Notes: generated by a model not told the origin, from the sequence alone. A stretch of 64,000 bases of DNA from Streptomyces sp. Tue6028 (GCF_002300165.1 NZ_MLCE01000021.1:434001-498000); one strand, 5' to 3'. Counted from the stretch's first letter, positions 50,084 through 59,258 are shown. Numbers and translations: made by a program.

Positions 50084-50689
50084 ATGACCGACCCCGTGAC
50101 GCTGGACGGCGAGGGCGTGATCGGCGAGTTCGACGAGAAGCGTGCCGAGAACGCCGTGCGGGAGCTCCTCATCGCCGTCGGTGAGGACCCGGACCGTGAG
50201 GGCCTCAAGGAGACGCCGGGACGTGTGGCGCGGGCGTACAGGGAGCTCCTGGCGGGTCTGCGGCAGGAGCCCGAGGACGTCCTGACGACGACCTTCGACC
50301 TCGGTCACGACGAGATGGTCCTGGTGAAGGACATCGAGATCGTCTCCCTGTGCGAGCACCACCTGCTGCCGTTCCACGGTGTGGCGCACGTCGGCTACAT
50401 CCCGGCGGAGTCGGGCAAGATCACCGGACTGTCGAAGCTCGCGCGGCTGGTGGAGGTGTTCGCCCGCCGTCCGCAGGTGCAGGAGCGGCTCACCACGCAG
50501 ATCGCCGACTCCCTCATGCGGATCCTGGACGCGCGGGGCGCGATCGTCGTCATCGAGGCCGAGCACATGTGCATGTCGGTGCGGGGCATCCGCAAGCCGG
50601 GCGCCAAGACCACGACCTCCGCCGTGCGCGGTCAGCTCCGGGACGCCACGACCCGTGCCGAGGCGATGAGCCTGATACTGGCGCGCTGA
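50084..50689 (+). CDS. folE: GTP cyclohydrolase I
   Basis: A 201-residue enzyme making dihydroneopterin triphosphate from GTP, the first step of folate synthesis. Zinc ligands are Cys90 and the adjacent histidine in SLCEHHLLPFHG, with the later Cys in HMCMSVRG. ITGLSKLARLVEVFARRPQVQERLT is diagnostic. It is separated from the folP-folK operon, which lies convergently downstream. AGGACC-like sequence precedes the ATG. Confidence 0.96.
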   Translation: MTDPVTLDGEGVIGEFDEKRAENAVRELLIAVGEDPDREGLKETPGRVARAYRELLAGLRQEPEDVLTTTFDLGHDEMVLVKDIEIVSLCEHHLLPFHGVAHVGYIPAESGKITGLSKLARLVEVFARRPQVQERLTTQIADSLMRILDARGAIVVIEAEHMCMSVRGIRKPGAKTTTSAVRGQLRDATTRAEAMSLILAR

Positions 50690-50726
50690 CCGGATCCCCG
50701 GTGGTGTCCGGTCCCCTGTGAACAGC

Positions 50727-50767
50727 TCCCCCTCCGGTCGGCGAACGACTCGCCGACCGGAGGGGGA
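50727..50767. terminator. bidirectional terminator between folE and the folate operon
   Basis: A perfect 18-bp stem (50727-50744 with 50750-50767) with a 5-nt loop, between convergent transcripts. Confidence 0.9.
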
Positions 50768-50825
50768 TCGTGCTGTGGGGGGCCGTCGCCGGCCGGTGGT
50801 CCCGCTCGTCGGGCGGGGCGGACGT

Positions 50826-51311
50826 TCACGCGGCCGGGGCCGTGCCGCCGTCGCTGTCGTCGTCCTCGGGGAGCTTGCAGACCCGCTCCAGGAAGAAGGC
50901 GGCCGCTATGACGCCGATTCCGGCGACGACGGACAGCCCGGCGTAGATGGCCTGGTCGCGGATGGCGGGGATCTCCAGGGACTCCAGGAGGAACACGCCC
51001 GCGCCGCCGTACATCCCGGAGACCAGGGCGGCGACCAGGGCGCTCGCCTGGCCGAAGACGACCGCGCGGGCCGCCATCAGGGGGTCCACGCCCTTGGCGC
51101 CGGGGCGCCGCTCACGCTGGGCCTTGAGGCGTGCGCGCAGCGAGAGCGCCGTGGCCAGCAGGACCACGGCGATCAGCGCGAGGACGATGGGGGCGGCGAG
51201 GGGGACCCTGGGGAGCGTGCCCACCGCGTTCCACAGGCGGGCGCCCGCCCAGGACAGGACGCCGGCGACGATGAACACGGCGGCCAGCGTCCTGATGCGC
51301 AGCTGTTTCAC
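50826..51311 (-). CDS. DUF3180 membrane protein
   Basis: A 161-residue protein with four hydrophobic helices (LAAVFIVAGVLSWAGARLW, APIVLALIAVVLLATALSL, a third near ALVAALVSGMYGGAG and a fourth ILSVVAGIGVIAAAFFLE-like), a basic loop RLKAQRERRPGAKG, and an acidic tail. DUF3180 genes follow folK in many actinobacteria, and the pairing is reproduced here. The function is unknown; membrane localisation is clear. Confidence 0.85.
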   Translation of the reverse strand: MKQLRIRTLAAVFIVAGVLSWAGARLWNAVGTLPRVPLAAPIVLALIAVVLLATALSLRARLKAQRERRPGAKGVDPLMAARAVVFGQASALVAALVSGMYGGAGVFLLESLEIPAIRDQAIYAGLSVVAGIGVIAAAFFLERVCKLPEDDDSDGGTAPAA

Positions 51312-51396
51312 TTTGCCCCTTCGGTTGGCCCGCCGACAGGCGGTCGTCCGGTCCGGCGCTCGGTCGTCGGGCCCGTGGTCGTCTTGACCTTAACGA

Positions 51397-52008
51397 CTAC
51401 TCGGGCAGCCGGAGTTCCAGGTCGGCGCGGGGCGCGACACCTTCCCGAGCGACCACGGTGAGGAGCTGGGCGACGGGTCCGCGACCGGGGAGCTGGGCCG
51501 TGGGCTCGACGTCGTGCCACGGGGCGAGGACGAAGGCCCGCTCATGGGCACGCGGGTGAGGGAGGGTCAGGACCGGGTCCTCGGAGACGACATCCGCGTA
51601 CGCGACGATGTCCACGTCGATCGTGCGCGGGCCCCAGCGCTCGTCGCGCACGCGGTGGAAGGCCTCCTCGATCGCGTGCGCCCGCTCAAGGAGCGAGGAC
51701 GGGGGGAGGGTGGTCTTGAGCACCACCACCGCGTTGAAGTACGACGGCTGGCTGCCCGGCTCGACGCCCCACGGCTCCGTCTCGTAGACGGGGGAGACCG
51801 CTTTGATGCGGACGCCGGGGGTGTCCTCCAGGGCGTCGATGGCGCCCTGGAGGGTCTCCAGGCGGTTGCCCAGGTTCGAGCCGAGGGAGATCACGGCGCG
51901 TTTGGGGTTGCTCAGGGTCGTGTCGGCGGCGTCCACCTGCTCCACCACGGAGGCGGGTACCGGCTGTACGGTCGGGTCGCTCTGACCCTCGGTGAAGAAG
52001 GCGGTCAT
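51397..52008 (-). CDS. folK: 2-amino-4-hydroxy-6-hydroxymethyldihydropteridine pyrophosphokinase
   Basis: Transfers pyrophosphate from ATP to hydroxymethyl-dihydropterin, feeding FolP; 203 residues. Signature residues are RAVISLGSNLGNRLETLQ, then ETEPWGVEPGSQPSYFNAVV, and the HPPK motif RWGPRTIDVDIVAY. The ATG overlaps the folB TGA (ATGA), so the two enzymes are coupled. A 40-residue N-terminal extension without obvious function precedes the core. Confidence 0.94.
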   Translation of the reverse strand: MTAFFTEGQSDPTVQPVPASVVEQVDAADTTLSNPKRAVISLGSNLGNRLETLQGAIDALEDTPGVRIKAVSPVYETEPWGVEPGSQPSYFNAVVVLKTTLPPSSLLERAHAIEEAFHRVRDERWGPRTIDVDIVAYADVVSEDPVLTLPHPRAHERAFVLAPWHDVEPTAQLPGRGPVAQLLTVVAREGVAPRADLELRLPE

Positions 52009-52364
52009 ACTCGGCTCCGGGTGATGGTGACGGTCACGTCGTCGAAGGGGACCGTGATCGGAGCGTCCGGTTTGTGGACGCAGACCTCGACCTCCTGGAC
52101 TCCCTCGTGCTTCAGACACGTCTGGGCGATGCGCTCGGCGAGCGTCTCGATGAGATCGACGGGCTCGCCCTCGACGACGGCGACGACCTCTTCCGCCACG
52201 ATGCCGTAGTGCACGGTCTTCGCCAGGTCGTCGTCGGCCGCGGCCGGCCGGGTGTCCAGGCCCAGTGTCAGGTCCACGATGAAGGTCTGGCCTTCTTCGC
52301 GTTCCTTCTGGAAGACACCGTGGTGCCCGCGGGCCTTGAGGCCGCGCAGCGCGACACGATCCAC
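52005..52364 (-). CDS. folB: dihydroneopterin aldolase
   Basis: A 119-residue enzyme splitting dihydroneopterin into hydroxymethyl-dihydropterin and glycolaldehyde. RVALRGLKARGHHGVFQKEREEGQ carries the substrate-binding residues, and HYGIVAEEV and DLIETLAERIA the remaining active-site segments. GTG 52364 with AGGAG 8 nt upstream gives the usual length; the longer frame to 52469 is not supported. folK follows with a 4-nt overlap. Confidence 0.94.
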   Translation of the reverse strand: MDRVALRGLKARGHHGVFQKEREEGQTFIVDLTLGLDTRPAAADDDLAKTVHYGIVAEEVVAVVEGEPVDLIETLAERIAQTCLKHEGVQEVEVCVHKPDAPITVPFDDVTVTITRSRV

Positions 52365-52612
52365 GCGAATCACTCCTGCAATCGTCGGTAGCGGCGGCCG
52401 TGAACCGAGTGCGGTCGGCACACCGGCCTCAAACGAATCTACCTGCGGGCACTGACAGCGATCGCCCACGGGGGCGGGTGCCCGGGCGAAGGCGGCGAGG
52501 CTTCACCCGGCGTTTCCCCTGGGGAACGCGGCGGCTCACGGGTTGGTAGCCGCCTCTACCCCGCGACTGGTGATTCCAACCACTTCTTGGTTCCTGTGGG
52601 CCGTCCGCCCAC
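52365..52612 (-). promoter_or_regulatory. intergenic region upstream of folB
   Basis: 248 bp between the NTF2 gene stop and folB. It contains inverted GGTTGG...CCAACC segments at 52541 and 52576. A folB promoter may lie here, but I could not place hexamers at correct spacing. Confidence 0.3.
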
Positions 52613-53098
52613 TCAACCGGCGGTGTTCTCGTCCTCTTCCTCGTTGGATTCGGCGAGGACGGGGGAGGCGTGGTGAGACCAGAGCTTCCAGCCCTCGGCG
52701 GTGCGCCGGAACACGTTCGTGGCGACGACGAGCTGGCCGACCAGCGGGCCCAGCTCGTCGCTGTCCTCGGGGGCGGGGGCGCCGCTGAGGATGTTCTCGG
52801 TGCAGGTCACCAGCGCCGTGTCGCCGGCCACGGAGACGTGCACGTCGGTGAGGAAGAACTGGATGTACTCGGTGTTGGCCATGATCAGCACGTACGAGCG
52901 CAGCACCTCGCCGCGGCCGTTGAGGACCGGCCAGCCGGGGTGGACGCAGGACACCACCGCGCCTTCGCCGTCGATGCCGCCGGGCTCCGTGTCCAGCCAC
53001 AGCGAGGACAGCTCCTCGAAGTCGCCCCGTTCCATCGCCTCGTAGAAGGCGGTGTTGGCGAGCTCGACCTGCTCGACGTCGGTCCGCGGGGTGCTCAC
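52613..53098 (-). CDS. NTF2-like (SnoaL-fold) protein
   Basis: A 161-residue protein with cone-shaped NTF2 fold features: ANTAFYEAMERGDFEELSSLWLD at the N-terminus, a VSCVHPGWPVLNGRGEVLRSY segment typical of the DUF3225/SnoaL type, and GWKLWSHHASPV at the end. The acidic tail NEEEDENTAG is probably disordered. The GTG start overlaps the folP TGA by 4 nt, so it is part of the folate operon. It might assist pterin handling, but no enzymatic role is visible. Confidence 0.83.
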   Translation of the reverse strand: MSTPRTDVEQVELANTAFYEAMERGDFEELSSLWLDTEPGGIDGEGAVVSCVHPGWPVLNGRGEVLRSYVLIMANTEYIQFFLTDVHVSVAGDTALVTCTENILSGAPAPEDSDELGPLVGQLVVATNVFRRTAEGWKLWSHHASPVLAESNEEEDENTAG

Positions 53099-53955
53099 CG
53101 GGCTCCCTCGACGGCGCGGGCGACCCGTACCGCGTCGGCGGTGGCCCTGACCTCGTGGACACGGACCGCCCAGGCGCCCTGCTGGGCGGCGAGCGCGGAG
53201 ACGGCGGCGGTGGCGGCGTCCCGCTCGCGGGCCGGGGGCGGAGCGCCCTCGGCGCCCGCCAGGACGCGGCCCAGGAAACGCTTGCGGGACGCGGCGACGA
53301 GCAGCGGGTGACCGAGGTCGCGCAGCCGGTCGAGGTGGGCGAGGAGGGCCAGGTCGTGCTCGGGGTCCTTGGAGAAGCCCAGCCCCGGGTCCACGACGAT
53401 CCGGTCGGGGGCGACTCCGCCGGCCAGCACGGCCTCCACGCGCGCGTGGAGCTCGTCGACGACTTCGGCGACGACGTCCTCGTACGCCCCCTGCACGTTC
53501 CCACCCTCCAGGAAGCCGCGCCAGTGCATGACGACGAAGGGGGCACCGGCGGACGCGACGGCAGGGATCATCGCGGGGTCGGCGAGACCGCCGCTGACGT
53601 CGTTGACGAGGGCCGCGCCGGCGGCGAGGGCCCGCTCGGCGACGGAGGCGCGCATGGTGTCGACGGAGACGGTGACGCCCTCGGAGGCGAGGCCGCGGAC
53701 GACGGGGACGACCCGCTTGAGCTCCTCCGCCTCGTCGACGCGGGTGGCGCCGGGGCGGGTGGACTCACCGCCCACGTCGACGAGGTCCGCGCCCTCGCTG
53801 ACCAGGTCGAGGCCGTGCTTGACCGCTGCCGTCGTGTCGAACCAGCGGCCTCCGTCGGAGAAGGAATCGGGGGTGACGTTGACGACGCCCATGACCGCGC
53901 AGCGGTCCCACGTCGGCAGCCCCACGACTCGGCCGCGCCCGCGCTCATTGCTCAT
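53095..53955 (-). CDS. folP: dihydropteroate synthase
   Basis: A 286-residue TIM-barrel enzyme condensing hydroxymethyl-dihydropterin pyrophosphate with p-aminobenzoate; the sulfonamide target. MGVVNVTPDSFSDGG is the pterin/phosphate loop and DVGGESTRPGA the second signature. NDVSGG, VMHWRG and DPGLGFSKD complete the active site, and SRKRFLG near 225 contains the conserved Arg. It is the first gene of the operon folP-NTF2-folB-folK-DUF3180. Confidence 0.95.
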   Translation of the reverse strand: MSNERGRGRVVGLPTWDRCAVMGVVNVTPDSFSDGGRWFDTTAAVKHGLDLVSEGADLVDVGGESTRPGATRVDEAEELKRVVPVVRGLASEGVTVSVDTMRASVAERALAAGAALVNDVSGGLADPAMIPAVASAGAPFVVMHWRGFLEGGNVQGAYEDVVAEVVDELHARVEAVLAGGVAPDRIVVDPGLGFSKDPEHDLALLAHLDRLRDLGHPLLVAASRKRFLGRVLAGAEGAPPPARERDAATAAVSALAAQQGAWAVRVHEVRATADAVRVARAVEGAR

Positions 53956-54079
53956 ACGTCCAGCCTAGGCCTCCTGACGGGGGCCGTTTCGCCCGCGGCG
54001 GGCGGGGGTGCTTCCGTCCTGCCGACGGGGGTTTCCTCGGATGGTTCTTATCGGATGTATTCAGGTGTTCTGCGAGGTT

Positions 54080-54119
54080 CGTGCCACACGTCCGCGGGGA
54101 CCGGCGGACGTGTGGCACG
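54080..54119 (-). terminator. terminator of the LysX/MprF-like gene
   Basis: A perfect 16-bp stem (54080-54095 with 54104-54119) and an 8-nt loop. It lies between the aminoacyltransferase stop and the folP start. Confidence 0.85.
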
Positions 54120-54189
54120 TGCGGGCCGGTGGCCCGAGCGGGGCCGGCCGGGTGGGACGGCGCACGCCGAGGCCGGGCCACGACACCTC

Positions 54190-56070
54190 CTAGGCCGCCC
54201 TGATGCCGTGTTCGGCCAGCGCGTGGCCGCACGGCCGGGGTGCGGGGGAACGGCGGCGCAGTGGGCGGGGCAGGGCCAGGTTCACGAAGCCCTCCGCCTG
54301 CATCGCCGCGAACCCGATGCGGGGGAGGTCGCGGGAGGACGCGTAGACGACGAAGCGGGGCTCCCAGCGCGGGCGGAACTTGGCGTTGAACTTGTAGAGG
54401 GACTCGATCTGGAACCAGCGCGACAGGAAGACCAGCAGTCCCCGCCAGGCGCGCAGCACCGGCCCCGCGCCGATCTTCTCGCCGCGGGCCAGTGCCGAGC
54501 GGAACATCGCGAAATTGAGGGAGATCTGCTCGATGCCCAGCCGGGGGGACGCCTGGAGCGCGGCCACGATGAGGAGTTCGTTCATACCCGGGTCGGCCGA
54601 GCGGTCGCGGCGCATGAGGTCGAGCGACACGCCGTCCGTGCCCCACGGCACGAAGTGGAGGACGGCCTTCAGGTCGCCGTAGGGGCCGGGTTCGGCGTCG
54701 GCCTTGTGGGCGGTGGCGATCAGGCAGTCCCCGTCGGCCGGGTCGCCGATGCGGCCGAGCGCCATGGAGAAGCCGCGCTCGGTGTCCGTGCCGCGCCAGG
54801 CCTCCGCGGCGCGTCGTATGCGGTCCAGTTCGCCCTCGCCGAGGTCACGGATGCGCCGTACCCGTGTCTCGTAACCAGCCCGCTCGATGCGCTTCACCAT
54901 CTGGCGCACGTTCCGCATCGCGCGCCCGGCCAGGGAGAAATCCACGACGTCCACCACCGCCTCGTCCCCCAGTTCGAGGGCGTCGAGCCCGGTCTCGCGG
55001 GTCCACACCTCGCCGCCCGTCTCCGAACAGCCCATGACGGCCGGTGTCCAGGAGTGCGCCCTCGCCTCGTCCATGAAGCGCTCGATGGCGCCGGGCCAGG
55101 CCTCGACGTCGCCGATGGGGTCGCCGCTGGCGAGCATCACCCCGGAGACCACGCGGTAGGTGACGGCGGCCTTGCCGCTGGGCGAGAAGACGACGGCCTT
55201 GTCGCGGCGGAGCGCGAAGTGGCCGAGGGAGTCGCGGCCGCCGTGCTTCTCCAGGAGGGCGCGCAGCCGGGCCTCGTCGTCCTCGGTGAGGCGGGCTGCG
55301 GGGTGTTCGGGACGGAAGGCCAGATAGATGGTGGTGACGGCGGTCAGCAGGCCGAGGGCGCCGAGCGAGAAGGCGACCGTCCAGGAGGTGGGCCCGCTGT
55401 AGTCGACGGGCCCCTCGAAGCCGACCAGGCCGTACAGGACGTGCTGGATGCGGTCGGCCAGGCTCGGGTCGCCGACCATGCGGTTCTCGTGGACGCTGAC
55501 GATGACGAGTCCGAGGACGAGGGAACCGGCGCCCATGAGGACGAAGTTGGCGAGCGCGCGCCACCGGCTGCGCGGGTCGGGCAGGGCCCCGAACTCGCCC
55601 CGGTGCCGCAGCAGGGGCGCGAGCAGGGCCGCGGAGATGACGACGCCGATGACCGAGTGGCGGTACGCGAACTGCGCGACGGCACCCGCGGGCAGCAGGA
55701 CCACCGCGGCGCGCCACGCCCGGCGCTTGCGGCGGCGCAGCCCGTGAGCGAGCAGCAGCAGGAGCACGCCCGCGCTGAGCGAGAGCGCGGCGGCGAACGG
55801 GCCGAGGGCGCCGGGCAGTACCTCGGCGATGGCGTGCATGCGGCTGCGCCGGAAGCGCGGGAAGACGCCGGCGGCGACGTCCAGGAGTCCGACGAGCGTG
55901 CAGGCCCGGGCGACCAGGGCGGGGACGGCTTCGGGACGCGGACCCCGGAGTATGCCCCGTGTCCCGCCTGTTCGGCTCGGAACCTCGCCCGACAATTCCC
56001 CATCTATCCTGACAGACATCGCATCCCGTAGTTCCGCGAGAGACCTTGGATCCGGTGCCAAATCAGGCAT
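54190..56070 (-). CDS. MprF/LysX-like phosphatidylglycerol lysyltransferase (DUF2156) membrane protein
   Basis: A 626-residue protein. About six hydrophobic helices in the first 250 residues are followed by a cytosolic GNAT-like DUF2156 domain. The latter has VFSPSGKAAVTYRVVSGVMLASGDPIGD, then VVDFSLAGRAMRNVRQMVKRIERAGYE, FVPWGTDGVSLDLMRRD and SLYKFNAKFRPRWEPRF. These are the signature blocks of enzymes that move an amino acid from aminoacyl-tRNA to phosphatidylglycerol, giving resistance to cationic peptides. There is no lysyl-tRNA synthetase domain, unlike mycobacterial LysX. Starts at 56070 and 56019 are both possible. Confidence 0.88.
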   Translation of the reverse strand: MPDLAPDPRSLAELRDAMSVRIDGELSGEVPSRTGGTRGILRGPRPEAVPALVARACTLVGLLDVAAGVFPRFRRSRMHAIAEVLPGALGPFAAALSLSAGVLLLLLAHGLRRRKRRAWRAAVVLLPAGAVAQFAYRHSVIGVVISAALLAPLLRHRGEFGALPDPRSRWRALANFVLMGAGSLVLGLVIVSVHENRMVGDPSLADRIQHVLYGLVGFEGPVDYSGPTSWTVAFSLGALGLLTAVTTIYLAFRPEHPAARLTEDDEARLRALLEKHGGRDSLGHFALRRDKAVVFSPSGKAAVTYRVVSGVMLASGDPIGDVEAWPGAIERFMDEARAHSWTPAVMGCSETGGEVWTRETGLDALELGDEAVVDVVDFSLAGRAMRNVRQMVKRIERAGYETRVRRIRDLGEGELDRIRRAAEAWRGTDTERGFSMALGRIGDPADGDCLIATAHKADAEPGPYGDLKAVLHFVPWGTDGVSLDLMRRDRSADPGMNELLIVAALQASPRLGIEQISLNFAMFRSALARGEKIGAGPVLRAWRGLLVFLSRWFQIESLYKFNAKFRPRWEPRFVVYASSRDLPRIGFAAMQAEGFVNLALPRPLRRRSPAPRPCGHALAEHGIRAA

Positions 56071-56220
56071 CCGGCGACATTGCGCCCTCTAGGACGGTGT
56101 CTTGGGGAGACAGGTTCACTCCCCTTCGGAAAGCCGTTTCAAAAGGCAAGGAAAGTCCGGGGCAAGCACGCGCGAAGGAGCGATGCGGATCCGGGACGGA
56201 AAGCGCAGGCGGAACAGCCC

Positions 56221-57351
56221 ATGGGTCTGACGAGCAACAAGGTGCTGGTGGTGGCGGTGCTGTTCGCCGTGCTGCTGTTCGTCGGCACGGTGTGGTGGTG
56301 GCCGCGGCTGGCCCGCGGGAACTGGCGGGCCGTCAGCGGACGGATCGGCCTGCTGCTGGCCACCCAGGTGGCCGTCTTCGCCTCGGTCGGCCTCTGCGTG
56401 AACCAGGCCTTCGGGTTCTACGCCAGCTGGGCGGACCTCTTCGGCCGGGAGAGCGGCCAGGGCGTGGTCGTCGACCACAACGGCACCGCGGGTGCGGGCG
56501 GCGGACCCCTTCAAGTGGTCGACACCCAACAGGTGAACGTGTCGGGCGGTTCCCGTCCCCGGATCGGGGGCCAGATCCAGAAGGTCACGGTCGTCGGCCG
56601 TACGACGCACATCGCCACACCGGCGTACGTCTATCTGCCCCCGGAGTACTTCCAGCCGCAGTACCGGGCCCGCACTTTTCCCGCAGTCACCGTCCTCACC
56701 GGATACCCGGGCACCGCCGAGGCGCTCATCAAGGCACTGCACTACCCGCAGACCGCGAACAGGCTGGCCAAGAACGGCAAGATGCAGCCGATGATCCTCG
56801 TCATGCTGCGGCCGACCGTCGCGCCTCCGCGGGACACCGAGTGCGTGGACGTGCCCGGTGGTCCGCAGACGGAGACGTTCTTCGCCAAGGACCTTCCGGA
56901 CGCCGTGTCCGCGCACTACCGGGTGGGCAGGAAACCCGGGAGCTGGGGCGTCGTCGGCGATTCCACGGGCGGTTACTGTGCACTGAAACTGGCTGTCCAC
57001 CATCCCGGGGCGTACGCGGCCGGGGCCGGTCTCTCGGCGTACTACAAGGCGCCGATCGATCCCACGACCGGCGACCTCTTCCGCGGCGACAAGATGGTGC
57101 GGGACAGCGCCGACCTGCGCTGGTACCTGAAGAACAGGCCCGCGCCGGACACCTCACTGCTCGTCAGCAGCAGCAGGTCGGGCGAGTCCAACTACCAGGA
57201 CACGCTGCACTTCATCGACCTCGTGAAGTCCAATCGGCACACCCGGATCTCGTCGATCATCCTCGACAGCGGCGGCCACAACTTCAACACCTGGCGGCGG
57301 GAGATCCCGGCGACCCTGCAATGGATCAGCGGACGGCTCAGCGACCGCTGA
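56221..57351 (+). CDS. membrane-anchored esterase, alpha/beta-hydrolase (antigen 85-like fold)
   Basis: 376 residues. Two N-terminal helices (VLVVAVLFAVLLFVGTVWWW and IGLLLATQVAVFASVGLCV) anchor an extracytoplasmic esterase domain. The nucleophile is Ser248 in VVGDSTGGYCA. A histidine in SGGHNFNTWR and an aspartate in the region before it can complete the triad. Its divergent position next to the aminoacyl-phospholipid synthase suggests it may hydrolyse aminoacyl-phosphatidylglycerol, as paired hydrolases do in other Gram-positives; that is inference. ATG 56221 follows a GGCGGAAC-type ribosome-binding site. Confidence 0.8.
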   Translation: MGLTSNKVLVVAVLFAVLLFVGTVWWWPRLARGNWRAVSGRIGLLLATQVAVFASVGLCVNQAFGFYASWADLFGRESGQGVVVDHNGTAGAGGGPLQVVDTQQVNVSGGSRPRIGGQIQKVTVVGRTTHIATPAYVYLPPEYFQPQYRARTFPAVTVLTGYPGTAEALIKALHYPQTANRLAKNGKMQPMILVMLRPTVAPPRDTECVDVPGGPQTETFFAKDLPDAVSAHYRVGRKPGSWGVVGDSTGGYCALKLAVHHPGAYAAGAGLSAYYKAPIDPTTGDLFRGDKMVRDSADLRWYLKNRPAPDTSLLVSSSRSGESNYQDTLHFIDLVKSNRHTRISSIILDSGGHNFNTWRREIPATLQWISGRLSDR

Positions 57352-57554
57352 GGCGGGCCCGAATTCCCCTTCGCGCGAGGGTCCGGCAGGGGAGCCTTTT
57401 CGAACTCCGGAAGTCGAGATCAAGATCGAACACGTTCCCCGGGGCGAATGCGGGACGCTCTCATTCCGCGCGTTCGCGGCCATGCGCTTCGCAGTAGCCG
57501 TGTTTTTACCGGGCGGGGCTCCAAGATTCGCCTACGCGCGGTAAGTTTCTGGCC
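57352..57554. other. intergenic region before the coiled-coil membrane protein gene
   Basis: No clear terminator or gene. TAAGTT at 57542-57547 could be a -10 for a leaderless transcript starting at the ATG 57555, but no -35 matches. Confidence 0.25.
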
Positions 57555-59021
57555 ATGCCACGTGGACGTCACCGCCATTCCCCGCCCTTGCACAGGCTGC
57601 TGCCTCCTTCGGCGATCGCCGGTGTCTCGCTCGTCTGTGCCGTGGGGCCATGGCTGTTCACGGAGCCGGTGGTGCTCCGTGCGCTGGCCGCCGGTGCCGC
57701 GCTGACGGCGGTCGTCGGCGCGGTCGTCATGCGCCGATGGGACGCCGAGGCGGGCAAGAGCGTCGCCGACCTCACGCGCGCGCGGGCGAGCGACGAGTGG
57801 CGTCACGAGGAACGCGTCGCCGAACTGGAGGCCGACCTCGACGAGTCCCGCGCGCTGCGCACCAAGCTGGAGCACAGGCTGCGCGCGAAGCGTTCGGAGC
57901 TGGCGGGCCTGCGCAACGAGCACGCCGCGCTGCTGCGGCGTTACGCCACGGCGGAGACCGAACGGGCGACCGCGCTGGAGGGCCGTCGGCAGCTCGCCAT
58001 AGAGGCCACCGTCCCGGCCCGCGCGCTGCCCGCCGCACGGTCGGCGCCGGAGTCCACGGCCCCCGAGACGGCTCCGGAGGCGGTGCCCGAGGAGGGCACG
58101 CCCGAAGAGGGCACGCCCGAGGCGACCGAGAGCCTGGCTGCCGAGGTCCCCGGGACCGAGACCGCCGAGCCGGCCGAGGCCCCCGAGTCCGCGGCGGACG
58201 ACGCCGACGCGCCGGAGGCGCCCGAGGTCTTCTCCCCGGCGGGCTCCTCGCTCTTCCTGCGGGCCAACGCGGCGCTGAGCCGGATCGCGAGCGGCGCTTC
58301 GGAGGCGGAGACCACGACCGCGTCCGCGCCGGGCGAGGTGACGTCCTCCGAGACGGAGGAGTCCGGCTCGGAGAGGTCCGGCTCGGAGGAGTCCGGTGCC
58401 ACCGCCGCGAAGGGCGACGCCCCTCGGGGCGCGTCCCTGAAGGCCGTCGGGTCCGCGAAGGGCGAGCCGGCCGCAGGCGGATCCGCGTCGCACGCCGCGA
58501 GCGCGGAGCCCCCGAAGGCGGGCCCGGCCCGCGGGGAGGCGCGTCCGTCCACGGACGCCGTGGCGGAGGAGGGTGAGGCGCAGGGGAAGCCCGAGGCGGT
58601 CGGCGAGCACCAGCACGCGACCGCCGACGCGAAGCAGCCCGTGCCCGCCCAGTCGTCCCCGTCGGCGCAGCAGCCCCGGGCCGCGCTGCCCGCCAAGCCC
58701 TCCTCGGGAGGGCACTTCACCGTGCCGACGGCGGTGGCCGTGGCACCGGCCGCCCCCGTGCGGCGCCCCTCGGTCGAGGGCGGCTTCGACTTCTTCGGCA
58801 CGCAGAAGGAGTCGTCCGCGGACGCGCTGGAGGCCGTGCAGAACGAGGACCTCGCCGACGTGGTCGGCCAGGAGGCGCTCGCCCTGCACAAGGCCGAGGC
58901 GGAGGCCGGGTTCAAGCCGGCGGACGAAGCGGCCCGCGGCGTCGGACAGGTCATCGACCTGACCGCGCACGACGAGACCGAGCAGATCGACGTGGGCGTG
59001 CTGCGCAGCGCGGTCTCCTGA
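57555..59021 (+). CDS. actinomycete membrane protein with coiled coil and long disordered tail
   Basis: 488 residues. Two N-terminal hydrophobic segments (IAGVSLVCAVGPWLF and VLRALAAGAALTAVVGAVVM) are followed by a coiled coil (about 80-145) in VAELEADLDESRALRTKLEHR. About 250 residues of Glu/Ala/Pro/Ser-rich sequence come next, ending in a conserved-looking segment GGFDFFGTQKESSADALEAVQ and VIDLTAHDETEQIDVGVLR. I do not recognise a family. The topology suggests a membrane-tethered scaffold. The 3' end merges into the minisatellite downstream. Confidence 0.7.
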   Translation: MPRGRHRHSPPLHRLLPPSAIAGVSLVCAVGPWLFTEPVVLRALAAGAALTAVVGAVVMRRWDAEAGKSVADLTRARASDEWRHEERVAELEADLDESRALRTKLEHRLRAKRSELAGLRNEHAALLRRYATAETERATALEGRRQLAIEATVPARALPAARSAPESTAPETAPEAVPEEGTPEEGTPEATESLAAEVPGTETAEPAEAPESAADDADAPEAPEVFSPAGSSLFLRANAALSRIASGASEAETTTASAPGEVTSSETEESGSERSGSEESGATAAKGDAPRGASLKAVGSAKGEPAAGGSASHAASAEPPKAGPARGEARPSTDAVAEEGEAQGKPEAVGEHQHATADAKQPVPAQSSPSAQQPRAALPAKPSSGGHFTVPTAVAVAPAAPVRRPSVEGGFDFFGTQKESSADALEAVQNEDLADVVGQEALALHKAEAEAGFKPADEAARGVGQVIDLTAHDETEQIDVGVLRSAVS

Positions 59022-59022
59022 C

Positions 59023-59258
59023 GAGTCCCGCGCGGCGCGGTCTTCCGAAGAGTCCGGCGTGGGCCGGTCTTCTGCGAGTCCGGCGCGGCGCGGTCTCCTG
59101 AGAGGTCCGCGCGGCGCGGTCTTCCGAGGAGTCCGGTGTGGTGCGGTGCCCGAAGAGTGCCGCGTGGGCCGGTCTTCTGAGAGTCCGGCGCGGCGCGCTC
59201 CGCTGCGAGTCCGGCGCGGCGCGGTCTCCTGAGAGGTCCGCGCGGCGCGGTCTCCTGA
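59023..59258. repeat. GC-rich minisatellite, about nine 26-27-bp units
   Basis: Units such as GAGTCCGGCGCGGCGCGGTC plus TCCTGA repeat head to tail, with variants GGTCCGCGCGG and GGCGTGGGCCGG. The last codons and stop of the preceding gene (GCGCGGTCTCCTGA) already match the unit end, as if the array expanded from there. Confidence 0.8.

Noticed and set aside
59023..59258. CRISPR array
   Set aside because: Units are directly contiguous and variable without unique spacers, and there are no cas genes.
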